NCBI GenBank assembly: GCA_947167075.1
Contig: CAMVGR010000002.1
Location: 62,001 to 126,000 of the forward strand
Length of the DNA: 64,000 nucleotides
DNA from: an uncultured Bacteroidales bacterium
Lineage (GTDB): Bacteria > Bacteroidota > Bacteroidia > Bacteroidales > P3
Reading direction: 5' to 3'
A program made the translations under genes and the position numbers. Of this stretch, positions 36,167-45,364 are shown one piece after another; the stretch's first letter is position 1, and every line of letters begins with the position of its first letter. Under the pieces are notes generated by a model, which was not told where the DNA came from, ran no database searches, and worked only from the letters and a program-made list of their open reading frames with translations.

Positions 36167-37194
36167 TCTTCCACTCCTTGGAAAGCCTGTGCACGCAGGT
36201 TGATGGTGGTATTCTGTGGAGTCACCATGACAGGTGGCATGCCTTCTTCGGTGATGTATCCGATGATGTGGATGCCTTCCATGGCCTTGATTTTGTCGTA
36301 GTCGCTCTGCTTTACGGTGAAGAGCAACTCGTAGTCCTCGCCACCGTTTAGTGCACAGCTGACGGGCATCATGTTTTTGCTCATTTCGGAGCATACGCGG
36401 GTGGTCTGATAGTCGATAGGAAGGCGCTCCTCATACACTTCGCATCCGCATTTGGAGGCGCGTGTGATGTGCAGTAGGCTGTCGGCTAGTCCGCGGCTGA
36501 CGTCGGTCATGGAGGTGGGGACGATGTTATGCTTGGCGAGCATCTTGACGATGTCCATGCGAGGTTCCGGTTTCAGAAAACGTTCCAAAGCATAGTCGTA
36601 GCCGGCAAGGTCGGGTTGGAAATTGGGGTTGGCCTGATAGGTCACCTTCTCACGTTCTAGGACCAGCAGTCCGGCGTAGGCGCTGCCCAAATCGCCCGTG
36701 CAGCAGATGAGCTCGTGCTCTTTGGCACCACAGCGGTAGGTGATGGTGCCTGCGTCGGCGGTGCCTACTGCTGTGACGGTTATCACCATGCCGCTTCGCG
36801 ATGTGCGAGTGTCGCCACCGACAAGGTGGGTGTCGTATCTGTCGCAGCACAGACGTATGCCGGCGTATAGCTCGTCGAGGGCTTCTACAGAATAGCGGTT
36901 GCTCACGGCTATGCTCACCAACACGCTGCAGGGGGTGCCGTTCATGGCGGCGATATTGCTTAGGGCGATGGCTATCGCTTTATATCCAAGATGTTTCAGG
37001 GGGGTGTACATCATGTCGAAGTCCACTCCCTCTACCATTGTTTGTGTGGTGACGAGCGTTTTGGTTGGCCCTTCTCCTATCACAGCGCAATCGTCGTAGT
37101 CGCAATGGAAGCCATTGGTGATGCGATCTATGAGAGCCACCTTGCCAAGGTGACTGATTTCGGTGCGCCCTTCTTGGTATTGAAGTTGTTCCAT
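36163..37194 (-). CDS. thiL: Thiamine-monophosphate kinase
   Basis: The 343-residue enzyme phosphorylates thiamine monophosphate to thiamine diphosphate, the cofactor used by NifJ. Visible motifs are DDCAVIGEGPTKTLVTTQTMVEGVDFD near the N-terminus, HLGYKAIAIALSNIAAMNGTP, HLVGGDT, CTGDLGSAYAGLLVLERE, TDVSRGLADSLLHI and LNGGEDYELLFTV. Length is typical. It overlaps pcm downstream by four bases and is one base from the trmH-family gene upstream. Confidence 0.96.
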   Translation of the reverse strand: MEQLQYQEGRTEISHLGKVALIDRITNGFHCDYDDCAVIGEGPTKTLVTTQTMVEGVDFDMMYTPLKHLGYKAIAIALSNIAAMNGTPCSVLVSIAVSNRYSVEALDELYAGIRLCCDRYDTHLVGGDTRTSRSGMVITVTAVGTADAGTITYRCGAKEHELICCTGDLGSAYAGLLVLEREKVTYQANPNFQPDLAGYDYALERFLKPEPRMDIVKMLAKHNIVPTSMTDVSRGLADSLLHITRASKCGCEVYEERLPIDYQTTRVCSEMSKNMMPVSCALNGGEDYELLFTVKQSDYDKIKAMEGIHIIGYITEEGMPPVMVTPQNTTINLRAQAFQGVEE

Positions 37195-37195
37195 G

Positions 37196-37930
37196 TCAGT
37201 TCAATAAATGGTTTATTAATATTCCTGCTGCCACAGATGCATTCAGGCTCTCTGCAGTGCCTCCCATGTTGGGGATCAGTATGGGATATGTAACAGCATT
37301 CATCGCTTCGGGAGATATGCCGCGACTTTCGTTGCCTATCAGCAAGACGGCTTCGTGTGTGGGTTTGGACACCTCCGACAGGGGTTTCCCATGAAGGGAT
37401 GCTCCGTAGACTGGAATGTGGCAGTGCTGCAGCCATTGTGGGAGGTCGACGTACTCCACTTGTGTGCGAAACACGGCACCCATTGTGGCCTGTACTGTTT
37501 TGGCGTTGTAGCACCCGACGGTGTCTTGCGAGCACACGATGTGGCGTATGCCGTACCAATCGGCGGTCCGCATGATGGTCCCCATATTGCCTGGGTCTTG
37601 CAGGCGATCAAGCGCCAGGGTCAGTGCCGATCGATGAGGGGCAACGACTGTTTTGCGCTGCAAAAGCATCCATACGTGGTTGGGCGAGTGCATGGCACTT
37701 AGGCGTTCTAGTTCGCTGGCCGACACCTCGTAGCAGGATGTAGAAGACCCGATCTGGTCGGCATTGGAAGCAAGCCATTCCGAGGTGGCACATATCACGC
37801 GTATGGGTAGTCCTGATTTCAATGCCTCCGATGCCATCTTTACTCCTTCGACGACAAATACCCCGTCCTCATCGCATCTTTTCTGCATGCGATAGGCTGC
37901 AAGTTCTTTTAGCATGTTCTTAGAAATCAT
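37196..37930 (-). CDS. TrmH/SpoU family RNA methyltransferase
   Basis: The 244-residue protein has an N-terminal RNA-binding substrate domain (FVVEGVKMASEALKSGLPI) and a C-terminal SpoU methyltransferase knot domain. The motifs are LALDRLQDPGNMGTIMRTADWYG, LLIGNESRGIS and PNMGGTAESLNASVAAGI. It methylates 2'-O-ribose in rRNA or tRNA. The exact target is unknown. It is the first gene of the trmH-thiL-pcm-gldD run. Confidence 0.93.
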   Translation of the reverse strand: MISKNMLKELAAYRMQKRCDEDGVFVVEGVKMASEALKSGLPIRVICATSEWLASNADQIGSSTSCYEVSASELERLSAMHSPNHVWMLLQRKTVVAPHRSALTLALDRLQDPGNMGTIMRTADWYGIRHIVCSQDTVGCYNAKTVQATMGAVFRTQVEYVDLPQWLQHCHIPVYGASLHGKPLSEVSKPTHEAVLLIGNESRGISPEAMNAVTYPILIPNMGGTAESLNASVAAGILINHLLN

Positions 37931-38031
37931 AACTGTTCACATAACGGCGAAAGACTTTTTCTATTGCCCACCACCTTGTAAAAATCCATTTATCTCTCCT
38001 GCTGCCCGATAAAAAAGTCGGATTATTAGAA

Positions 38032-38141
38032 CGAAAAAAGAGGCAAAAACATGCCCAAAAGCCCATTTTGCAATCGCCTGTAATTCAGTCATAAAGCACG
38101 ACCAACTCTTACTCATCTCTTACTCATCTCCTACTCATCCC
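38032..38141 (-). repeat. Dispersed repeat R1, copy c
   Basis: Read on the minus strand it begins GGGATGAGTAGGAGATGAG, carries two to three GAGATGAGTAA units, then GAGTTGGTCGTGC, ACAGGCGATTGC, AAAATGGGCTTTTGGGC and a T-rich end TCTTTTTTCG, in the same order as 6489-6589. Confidence 0.85.
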
Positions 38142-38301
38142 TTTGTTATCTTTTAAGTCGGTAAGACATCAGTAGGGGAATACTGGTCCATCGATAGAAA
38201 ATGGGCATCGGTTGGCTCCTCTGTTTGTACGCTGTGCTATCAAATCAACATTGATGGAATACCTTGTTTTTGTGCACGGATACTTGCCGTGTACCAAAAA
38301 A

Positions 38302-38333
38302 ACAAGCAGACCACCTACCGATGGTCTGCTTTT
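38302..38333 (-). terminator. Sigma-factor gene terminator
   Basis: AAGCAGACCA and TGGTCTGCTT form a perfect 10-bp stem around CCTACCGA, 26 bases past the stop at 38359. Confidence 0.75.
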
Positions 38334-38358
38334 GTCTTAAGAATCTGTCCGAGGAGGA

Positions 38359-38952
38359 CTAGAGTTCGATGTACATATTATTCTCTTTTGCCAAACGCCT
38401 CAGATTGATAATGGCATAGCGCATACGCCCCAAGGCGGTATTGATGCTCACTCCGGTGCGGGCGGCAATATCCTTAAAGTCGCACTTTCCGTAGTGGCGT
38501 AGGATGACCACACGGCGCTGCTCCGGAGGCAACATGCGTACCAGTTTTCTGATGTTCTGGCTTGTCTGCTTGCGCATCATTACATGTTCGGCATTCTCGT
38601 CGGGCATCTTGAGGTTGTCCAATACATCGCTGTCCGGACGATTGGGAACCAATGGCATCTTGTTGTTACGCCGAAAGTGATCCACGATTAGGTTGTGGGC
38701 AATTCTCATCACCCAATGAACAAACTTATTCTCGTCCTTATACTGATTCGAATTGATGGTGACAATTACTTTATAAAAGGTATCTTGGAAGATGTCGTCG
38801 GCTGTTTCTTTGTCTTTCACAACCGAAAAAATGTAGCCGTAAACCTTGGTTTGATAGCGTTCAAGCAAGGTTTCGAAACTAGAGCTGTCGCCTTCACGAT
38901 AGCGCTCTATTAGCTCGTTATCTGACAGTTGTTTAATCTTTACATTCGTCAT
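38359..38952 (-). CDS. ECF-type RNA polymerase sigma factor
   Basis: The start at 38952 (MTNVKIKQLSDNELIERYREG) gives about 197 residues. Region 2 is FETLLERYQTKVYGYIFSVVKDKETADDIFQDTFYKV. Region 4 is LPPEQRRVVILRHYGKCDFKDIAARTGVSINTALGRMRYAI. The arrangement is an extracytoplasmic function sigma factor of the Bacteroidota RpoE-like type. The longer frame to 39015 needs a TTG start and would leave almost no leader after the promoter box at 39028-39037, so the shorter form is preferred. No anti-sigma gene is adjacent. Confidence 0.92.
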   Translation of the reverse strand: MTNVKIKQLSDNELIERYREGDSSSFETLLERYQTKVYGYIFSVVKDKETADDIFQDTFYKVIVTINSNQYKDENKFVHWVMRIAHNLIVDHFRRNNKMPLVPNRPDSDVLDNLKMPDENAEHVMMRKQTSQNIRKLVRMLPPEQRRVVILRHYGKCDFKDIAARTGVSINTALGRMRYAIINLRRLAKENNMYIEL

Positions 38953-39027
38953 GCTCCTCTGTTTTTTAGGGGTTAATCTGATACTGTTGCTTCGATAAAC
39001 TGTCGTTTTGTTCAACTTAATTTCGGC

Positions 39028-39037
39028 TGCAAAAATA
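39028..39037 (-). promoter_or_regulatory. -7 box of the sigma-factor gene
   Basis: The minus strand reads TATTTTTGCA, 76 bases upstream of the preferred start. Confidence 0.5.
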
Positions 39038-39161
39038 CAACTTTTTTTTTAAACGAAGATGAAATCTACGTTTTTTTTGTTTTTTTAGTATGCAGAATGA
39101 AAAAAATGTTGGATTTTTTTCTTCCTACTGTTGTTTGAACGACTTATGGAGCCGCACTATG

Positions 39162-41021
39162 CTAGAACTGGAAATAGATGAAAGGCTGCAGATCGGCGGT
39201 GATGAATTGGTACAGAACAAATACCGTCGCCACCACAACAATACACATCAACCACAGAGGCATCTTGGCAAACCACAGACGATAGCGCCGCTTGAACCGC
39301 ACAGGAAGCCAGTGAACGACCATTCCAATGGCAAACAACAGAAACGGAGCCCAGTAGTGACCGACAATCTCAGGTATCTGTGCCAGATTCCAATGCTGCC
39401 CAATCTGTCCCACCATCTGGCTAGCAGTGCGCCAAGCTACCTCGTTGGCCTCGGCAGGATCGAGGTTGGAGCCGCTACGGAAGAATAGACGGGTGAACGA
39501 TATGAAGACAAAGGTGAGACCTGTAGTCCATGCCACCCATGCCTTGCGTGTGCCTTTGGCACGTTGTGGTAACAGATGCAGAAGGGTGTAGACGAGTAGG
39601 CATGCTATGCACACAAACCATAGTAGATTGAATAGAGGCGAGGGAAAGCAATACTTGAGTATGCTGAGAACCGTAGTGCACACTATCAGACTGGCAATGT
39701 GAGTAATCCACCCCTGTTTCTTCCACCATTTGTAGACGAGGATTCCAAGTCCGTTCAGTCCTCCCCACGTTATGAAGTTGAACGACGAGCCGTGCCACAT
39801 TCCACCCAAAAGCATAGTATCCATGTTGTTGACGTTGGTGCCCATGTTGTGTCGATGCGAGGGGAACAGCAGCCAGCGCAAACCCAAGAGGGTCAATATG
39901 GCTACTACCGTGGCTGTGAACCACACGTTTTGTATACGGAAAGCTGCCACAGCCAGTATGGATGCCAGGATGATGTAGCTGAGCCAGTCCGACTTGCGAT
40001 TGCCGCCGAGCGGTATGTATAGGTAGTCGCGCAGCCAGTGTGACAGCGATATGTGCCACCGATGCCAGAAGTCGGCGGGATTGGTGGCCTTGTATGGCGA
40101 GTTGAAGTTGAGTGGAAGATAGAATCCCATCAGCATGGCCACTCCGATTGCTATGTCGGTGTAGCCCGAGAAATCGGCATAGACTTGTAGCGAATACAGC
40201 ATCAGTGCCGAACAGTTCTCGAAGGGGGTATAGAGTGTGGGGTTGTCGAACACACGGTCTACAAAGTTGACTGCCAGATAGTCGCTCAGTACCAGCTTCT
40301 TCACAAGCCCGTTCATGATCCAGAACACAGCGATGCCGAATTGCCTACGCCCTAGAAAAAAGGGTTTGTACAGTTGTGGCACAAACTGGTCTGCCCGCAG
40401 TATGGGGCCTGCCACCAGCTGGGGAAAGAAAGAGGTGTAGAAGCCGAAGTCGAGCACATTGCCCACATGAGGTATCTTTCGCTTGTAAACATCGACGATA
40501 TAACTTATGTTCTGAAAGGTGAAGAACGAGATACCCACCGGCAAGAGGATGACCGATGCATCGAAGCGGTCGGTGTGGAACATGGCGTTGCCCCAGTGGG
40601 CCAGGTGGTTGACTACCGAAAGGTCTGTGTGGAAGGTGGCATTGTAGATGTCGGTGAAGAAATAGGCATACTTGAAGTAGCATAGCACACCTAGGTTGAC
40701 GATCACCCCGATGGTGGACAGTAGTTTACGCTTAGGATTAGAGGTGCTGTGGTCCATCCCGATGCCTAGAATATATCCCAACAGTGTGGAAAAGACCAGT
40801 AGAAGTACGAAGAGGCCTGATGTCTTGTAGTAGAAGAAGAGGCTCACAGCGAAAAGGTAGCCATTGCGCAGGGTCTGCCGTCGACGTTCGCGGCGGACTA
40901 TGAGAGCGAACAGCATGTAGACTATCAGAAAAAACACCCAGAAGTGTATCTGAGTGAATAGAAGAGGATGTGAACTGTCGAAGTTCAGTAGCGAACGCAA
41001 ATATGTAAGCAGGTCGTTCAC
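39162..41021 (-). CDS. MBOAT family membrane-bound O-acyltransferase
   Basis: The 619-residue protein has about twelve transmembrane segments and the MBOAT (AlgI/PatA-like) core: PADFWHRWHISLSHWLRDYLYIPLGG, and the catalytic histidine in LLGGMWHGSSFNFITWGGLNG. Such proteins pass acetyl groups from the cytosol to the periplasm for O-acetylation of polysaccharide, in concert with SGNH-domain proteins. Two SGNH genes lie directly upstream (41018 onward), one overlapping by four bases, so the three form one acyl-transfer set. The acceptor is unknown. The gene ends about 150 bases from the sigma-factor promoter region. Confidence 0.93.
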   Translation of the reverse strand: MNDLLTYLRSLLNFDSSHPLLFTQIHFWVFFLIVYMLFALIVRRERRRQTLRNGYLFAVSLFFYYKTSGLFVLLLVFSTLLGYILGIGMDHSTSNPKRKLLSTIGVIVNLGVLCYFKYAYFFTDIYNATFHTDLSVVNHLAHWGNAMFHTDRFDASVILLPVGISFFTFQNISYIVDVYKRKIPHVGNVLDFGFYTSFFPQLVAGPILRADQFVPQLYKPFFLGRRQFGIAVFWIMNGLVKKLVLSDYLAVNFVDRVFDNPTLYTPFENCSALMLYSLQVYADFSGYTDIAIGVAMLMGFYLPLNFNSPYKATNPADFWHRWHISLSHWLRDYLYIPLGGNRKSDWLSYIILASILAVAAFRIQNVWFTATVVAILTLLGLRWLLFPSHRHNMGTNVNNMDTMLLGGMWHGSSFNFITWGGLNGLGILVYKWWKKQGWITHIASLIVCTTVLSILKYCFPSPLFNLLWFVCIACLLVYTLLHLLPQRAKGTRKAWVAWTTGLTFVFISFTRLFFRSGSNLDPAEANEVAWRTASQMVGQIGQHWNLAQIPEIVGHYWAPFLLFAIGMVVHWLPVRFKRRYRLWFAKMPLWLMCIVVVATVFVLYQFITADLQPFIYFQF

Positions 41022-42274
41022 TGTTGTTTTTCCTTTTCGATTGCCTGGAAGAGTGCGTTACAGAACAGGTTCCCGATCAGCCGATAGCCTTCGGCTGTGA
41101 AGTGTACGCGATCGGTACGTGCCAGGCCTGCCTGCCGCCATTTGTCCATCGAACGTAGTCCCCCCATCACTTCGTATTGGTCCCACACGGCACCGTCTAC
41201 ATCGTGAGCAAGCCGATAGAACACCTCGCGGGCGAGTGCACCGTTGCGGTTGACCGAGTATTTTCGACGTCCCTTCTTGCGATACGAGTCGTTGTTGGTC
41301 ACAAAGATGAATGCACAGTCGGGATTGGCCGCCCGTACCGAGTCGATCAGTTGAAGGTAGTTTTGGCGGAATGCTGCGGTATCGAAGTCGTCGGGGACGG
41401 CGTCGTTGATGCCGATGCCAAATATCACCACATCGGGATGCAATAGTCGCAGGTCGCGTACAAAATGGCGACAACGTATCCAATCGGGAACGGCAGCTCC
41501 GTTCACACCCAGCGAGCTGAGGCTAAACCCCGGTTTCCGGTTCGAAAGGTAGAGGCCGGTCAGCGTGAAAAGCTCTTCTGCTTGGCATGGAATCATGATA
41601 GCAAAGGAGTCGGTGGGTGTTGGCAGGTTGAATATGAACCGGTTGGTGTTGCGATTGATGTAGGAGGGCTGTATGTCTTTGTCGTCTACCCTAAGGTAGG
41701 GTATAACGCCCTGGTCGGAGTAGCCGATGGCAACAATGCTTGTGGTGCCATAGTCAACCATAGGCTCGTTCATCACCACTTGCACCTCTGTCAGTGTGTC
41801 GGAGGCTGTGACGGCAATGCCGCATGCACCTAGTGGGTAGGTGTGGTCTTTGAATACATTGCGGGTGAGTATCATTTTTTCGCGGCAATGAATCCGATAG
41901 TCGGCTGGATTGTTGCATTTGGCGGCAGCCGAGTAGGGAAATATCAATCCACGTGGTCCTACCAGTGTCGGGTAGGCCTTCATGATTCGTGTCCGGATAG
42001 TGTTGCTCATCATTCCCGCCTGAACGTGCGAACCACCGATATGTACAATGTTGATGTTGCCGCTGGCGGTCGATGCGGTGCGGTTCCAACGTTCGAACAG
42101 TCTGTGCATTGTGGTTGATGCACTGTCGTAGTGCAGCACATTGGCGTCGTAGTCGATGAAAGAATACACCGGAAGGTCCACTGCAGTGGCCTGGCCCTGT
42201 GCCTGTTGGACGGCGATGCCGGTCGATAAAATCAGAAAAAGAAACGTCCGCAGAAGGGAGCTGCGTTTGGTCAT
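41018..42274 (-). CDS. SGNH/GDSL hydrolase-like protein (second of the pair)
   Basis: The start at 42274 (MTKRSSLLRTFLFLILSTGIAV) gives 418 residues with a signal peptide. Block I is IVHIGGSHVQAGM with the putative nucleophile S82. Later come FGIGINDAVPDDFD and a C-terminal DRVHFTAEGYRL with the D-x-x-H pair. This fits a periplasmic SGNH esterase/acetyltransferase that works with the MBOAT protein whose gene overlaps by four bases. The long upstream frame to 42538 would run through repeat R2 and is rejected. Confidence 0.85.
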   Translation of the reverse strand: MTKRSSLLRTFLFLILSTGIAVQQAQGQATAVDLPVYSFIDYDANVLHYDSASTTMHRLFERWNRTASTASGNINIVHIGGSHVQAGMMSNTIRTRIMKAYPTLVGPRGLIFPYSAAAKCNNPADYRIHCREKMILTRNVFKDHTYPLGACGIAVTASDTLTEVQVVMNEPMVDYGTTSIVAIGYSDQGVIPYLRVDDKDIQPSYINRNTNRFIFNLPTPTDSFAIMIPCQAEELFTLTGLYLSNRKPGFSLSSLGVNGAAVPDWIRCRHFVRDLRLLHPDVVIFGIGINDAVPDDFDTAAFRQNYLQLIDSVRAANPDCAFIFVTNNDSYRKKGRRKYSVNRNGALAREVFYRLAHDVDGAVWDQYEVMGGLRSMDKWRQAGLARTDRVHFTAEGYRLIGNLFCNALFQAIEKEKQQ

Positions 42275-42285
42275 GAAGGCATCAA

Positions 42286-42335
42286 CACCGTACTTCATCC
42301 GTACATGCACCGTACATGCACCGTACATGCACCGT
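42286..42335 (-). repeat. Dispersed repeat R2, copy d (short, three units)
   Basis: On the minus strand it carries three consecutive 11-bp ACGGTGCATGT units followed by GGATGAAGTACGGT. Only the tandem and right end of R2 are present. It lies between two SGNH genes, 12 bases before the ATG at 42274. Confidence 0.8.
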
Positions 42336-42393
42336 GAAAAAAAATAGAAGATACGCTCCATATAGGCTGAAAGGTGGTTCATGGTTAATAGCA

Positions 42394-43782
42394 TTAGTGT
42401 TTTTTTCTGATTTTCCGCTCCAACCGGTAGAGGGTGAAGAGATTGTCGAAGGCATCGGCTAGTCGGTCGCCCATCAGGTCGGCACCGTGTTGAGAGAAGT
42501 GGATGTAGTCTTGTCCAGCCAGTCCGTTGCGTGTCCATTGGGGCATGCTGTTCTCACCGCCCATGGCGTGATAGATGCTCCAGAATGCCGCGTTGTGTCG
42601 AATGGCGGTGGCGGCAAGGCTATCGATGAGTTGTGGTATGATGGGGTAAGTCTGTAGTTGGCCATGCACGCGGGTACTCATATCGCTGGGTCCAATGAAC
42701 AGCACTTTGGCCTGTGGGCAGCATTGGTGCAGATGGTCGATCTGGTGCCCCAGCGACTGGCAGTAGGTGCTTATCTGCTTGGCTGTCTTGAGGTAGGGCA
42801 CAGAGTTGCCTCCGAATTGTAGGATGATGAGTCCGATATTCATCTGGGCATAGGAGGCGGCTAGTTTGGCAGTCGGTATCAGCGTGAATTGTTGTCCGGA
42901 GCATCCGCGCATCGGGATGTTGTCCACTGCCACTCCTGGGCCGTCGTCGACGAGTACTCCATAGAGGTCGGCATTGCCTGACACCATGAGCCTCACCGAG
43001 TTGCTTGCCGAATCGAGCACCCACTGCATGCTGCCGATTCCGGCGGTGGTTGTGCTTTGTGGGTGAGATGTTTTGTGTTGCCGATTGGTCAGCTCGGTCT
43101 TGAGCGATGTGGAGCGGTTGTTGTATATCAATGTGATACGGGAGAAGCGCTTCACACGGTCGTCGACCGTTTTGCTTTGCGAGGCACGCAGATTCACTGT
43201 CGATGTGCCTCCCGCTAGTCTGAAGCATTGCATCATTGGCCCATAGTCTCCACGAGAGCGCACCACGGTGCTGTCGCCGAAGGAGGAGAGATGGATGAGT
43301 TCGCCGGAAGTGCTTTGGCGTATGGTCATCGAGGGAGTGATGGTGTGGAAAGGAACCATTCCGGGGCCGCCGCCACCGAAGCGTGCCTGCATGCGTGCCC
43401 GCAGTCGGGAGCTGATGTGGTCCATCTCGATTTGCGAATCGCCATAGTGCAGCACACGTATGGTTTCTCCGTTACGACGAGCAAGAGAAGCTTGCTGCCA
43501 AAACAAATCGAAATAGTGAGGGTTGGGTAGCCAGAAACGCAGGTTTCCATTGTTGACCATTTCGTGGTAGTAGTTGATGGAATCCTGCAGTGCCATCATC
43601 TCTGGTGTGACTTCGGGCGTGGTGTCTATCGGTTTGTCGTTGCGAGCAGCCAATTTGTGCAGCGATGTGAATCCGACATAGTGACCGTCGATGTCGAAGC
43701 CCTCGTCGGGTACAATGGCTCCTATTGCCGCCAAAGCAGCAATCACCACAAAGAAGAATGCCAGTATGCGTCCGGGCTTCAT
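42394..43782 (-). CDS. SGNH/GDSL hydrolase-like protein (first of the pair)
   Basis: The 462-residue protein has an N-terminal membrane segment ([19 protein letters not shown]) and a periplasmic SGNH domain with block [17 protein letters not shown] (serine 116) and C-terminal [16 protein letters not shown] (D-x-x-H pair). It is a diverged paralogue of the gene downstream. The start overlaps the lpxD stop by four bases. Homologous pairs with MBOAT genes are thought to O-acetylate envelope polysaccharides. The acceptor here is not known. Confidence 0.88.
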   Translation of the reverse strand: MKPGRILAFFFVVIAALAAIGAIVPDEGFDIDGHYVGFTSLHKLAARNDKPIDTTPEVTPEMMALQDSINYYHEMVNNGNLRFWLPNPHYFDLFWQQASLARRNGETIRVLHYGDSQIEMDHISSRLRARMQARFGGGGPGMVPFHTITPSMTIRQSTSGELIHLSSFGDSTVVRSRGDYGPMMQCFRLAGGTSTVNLRASQSKTVDDRVKRFSRITLIYNNRSTSLKTELTNRQHKTSHPQSTTTAGIGSMQWVLDSASNSVRLMVSGNADLYGVLVDDGPGVAVDNIPMRGCSGQQFTLIPTAKLAASYAQMNIGLIILQFGGNSVPYLKTAKQISTYCQSLGHQIDHLHQCCPQAKVLFIGPSDMSTRVHGQLQTYPIIPQLIDSLAATAIRHNAAFWSIYHAMGGENSMPQWTRNGLAGQDYIHFSQHGADLMGDRLADAFDNLFTLYRLERKIRKKH

Positions 43783-44795
43783 TGTTTTTTCTCAAGAGCT
43801 GAGATACGTTCTGCAAGCCGTTCGATGTTTCGAACCAGCACCTCCACCTTTCGCCGTTTGGAGGCTTCCATGGCAGGCGAGCCGAATATTTGCTGATTGG
43901 AAGGTACCGAATGTGTGACACCGCTTTGTGCACCGATGGTCACATGGTCGCCTACGCTGATGTGTCCCACCAGGCCGGCTTGCCCTGCAATGATGCATTG
44001 TTCACCCACATGGCAGCTGCCAGCTATGCCTACCTGCGAGGCCATGGCGGTGTTGCGACCGATCACCACATTGTGTGCTACTTGGCAGAGATTATCGATC
44101 TTGACCCCCTGATGCAGAATGGTGCTACCAATAGAGGCACGATCGATGGTGGTGTTGGCACCTATTTCGACGTTGTCCTCTAAAATGACATTGCCAATTT
44201 GGTCGATTTTGTTCCATGTACCATCGTCGGCTGGAGCGAATCCGAAGCCGTCGCTTCCTATTACTGCTCCGGCATGTATGATACAGTTGCGTCCTATCTC
44301 CACCCCCTCGTATATTTTCACTCCAGCATAGAGTATGCTTCCGTCGCCGATGGTGACGTTGTCGCCGATGGTGACATTGGGATAGATCTTGACGTTGTTT
44401 CCTATCCTACAGTGCCGTCCTACTACAGAGAAGGGGCCCATGTAGAGCCTTTTTCCGGTTTTGCTTCCACGACCCACATGGCTACGCCACGACCTACCGC
44501 TCGGGGCCTTGCTGCGTTCGTTGAAAGCATGTAGCAATACAGCCACTGCCATGTAGGGGTTGTCTACGCGGATGAGGGTGGACGGTACAGGTTTTTCGGG
44601 CTCAAAATCGCGTCGTACGATGACGATCGATGCTTGCTGTTCGTAGATATAGTGGGTGTATTTTGGATTGCCAAGGAAGGTGATTCCTCCCTCACATCCT
44701 TCTTCTATCTTGCATGGTTTCCATACTCGAGTGTTTTCATCACCTTCCACGGTGCCTTTTACCATGCGGGCCAGTTCTTTGGCTGTGTATTGCAT
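43779..44795 (-). CDS. lpxD: UDP-3-O-acylglucosamine N-acyltransferase
   Basis: The start at 44795 ([20 protein letters not shown]) gives 338 residues. An N-terminal uridine-binding domain is followed by a left-handed parallel beta-helix of hexapeptide repeats ([28 protein letters not shown]). The family marker [24 protein letters not shown], with its catalytic histidine in [10 protein letters not shown], is clear. The enzyme adds the second acyl chain in lipid A synthesis. It is in one operon with lptC upstream and SGNH/MBOAT downstream. Confidence 0.95.
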   Translation of the reverse strand: MQYTAKELARMVKGTVEGDENTRVWKPCKIEEGCEGGITFLGNPKYTHYIYEQQASIVIVRRDFEPEKPVPSTLIRVDNPYMAVAVLLHAFNERSKAPSGRSWRSHVGRGSKTGKRLYMGPFSVVGRHCRIGNNVKIYPNVTIGDNVTIGDGSILYAGVKIYEGVEIGRNCIIHAGAVIGSDGFGFAPADDGTWNKIDQIGNVILEDNVEIGANTTIDRASIGSTILHQGVKIDNLCQVAHNVVIGRNTAMASQVGIAGSCHVGEQCIIAGQAGLVGHISVGDHVTIGAQSGVTHSVPSNQQIFGSPAMEASKRRKVEVLVRNIERLAERISALEKKQ

Positions 44796-44803
44796 TGTGT
44801 TGT

Positions 44804-45361
44804 TTATTCGTTGATTTCTATTGTACCTCGTTGCCGTACGATTCGCAGATTGGTCATCTTGGCGTCGCTGGAGAAGCCGTCGCCATAGGTCACCCGATTG
44901 CCGTTGACAGCACGTACGGTATGGTTGGAGAAGATGATGTCGTCGTCCTGCCTCCAAACAATATCTTCGAGGTATACGGTGTCTCCGTTGGAGTAGTCGA
45001 TCACCACCACACTGTCGCTGCCCTGCATGATGTGGCGGTCGTCGAAAGTGACTGCCTTATTGGCATGTAGCGATGTGCGAGGGGTGCGGTCGTTATTGTA
45101 GAACATTAGGTCTACTCCCTGAGGATAAATGGTTTTTGCTTCGGGTTGCTTGTATTGTCGAACAAGTGGAGACTCCATTTCCATCTGAAGCTTTCCCAGC
45201 TCGCTGCGTCGTATGTGTGCTGCGGTGATCTCTTGGTCGGGAGGTGTCTGTCGAGCAAAGCGCTCGATGTCTGTCATATCGCCCGAACAGGAGAAAAAAA
45301 ATACACATAGAAGCATGGTGCACCATGCTTCTATGTGTAGGGCAGTGTTTTTATACTTCAA
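44804..45361 (-). CDS. lptC: LPS export periplasmic protein LptC
   Basis: The 185-residue lipoprotein-like product has the signal-anchor [12 protein letters not shown] and an LptC beta-jellyroll pattern ([45 protein letters not shown], then [20 protein letters not shown]). LptC bridges inner and outer membrane for LPS transport, feeding LptD. The coding start contains a perfect 38-bp palindrome (45302-45339) that encodes [11 protein letters not shown]. It is eight bases upstream of lpxD and four bases downstream of the TPR gene. Confidence 0.9.
   Translation of the reverse strand: MKYKNTALHIEAWCTMLLCVFFFSCSGDMTDIERFARQTPPDQEITAAHIRRSELGKLQMEMESPLVRQYKQPEAKTIYPQGVDLMFYNNDRTPRTSLHANKAVTFDDRHIMQGSDSVVVIDYSNGDTVYLEDIVWRQDDDIIFSNHTVRAVNGNRVTYGDGFSSDAKMTNLRIVRQRGTIEINE
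45302..45339. repeat. 38-bp perfect palindrome inside lptC
   Basis: The two 19-base arms TACACATAGAAGCATGGTG and CACCATGCTTCTATGTGTA are exact reverse complements with no loop, positioned at codons 8-20 of lptC. Confidence 0.9.
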
Positions 45362-45364
45362 TGT

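Larger units (their letters stand above)
37931..38358. other. Intergenic region with repeat R1 and the sigma-factor terminator
   Basis: Bases 38032-38141 are a reversed full copy of R1. Bases 38302-38333 form the terminator of the leftward sigma-factor gene. Nothing else is recognisable between them. Confidence 0.55.

Noticed and set aside
35504..36394. 296-codon frame extending pcm upstream
   Set aside because: The added region overlaps thiL in another frame; the methyltransferase begins at 36166 with an ATGA overlap.
39090..39488. Plus-strand frame of 132 codons
   Set aside because: It overlaps the 3' part of the MBOAT gene on the other strand, and its peptide lacks domain character.
41018..42538. 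Longer start for the second SGNH gene
   Set aside because: The extra 88 codons run through repeat R2 and into the preceding gene's 3' end. A proper signal peptide begins only at 42274.
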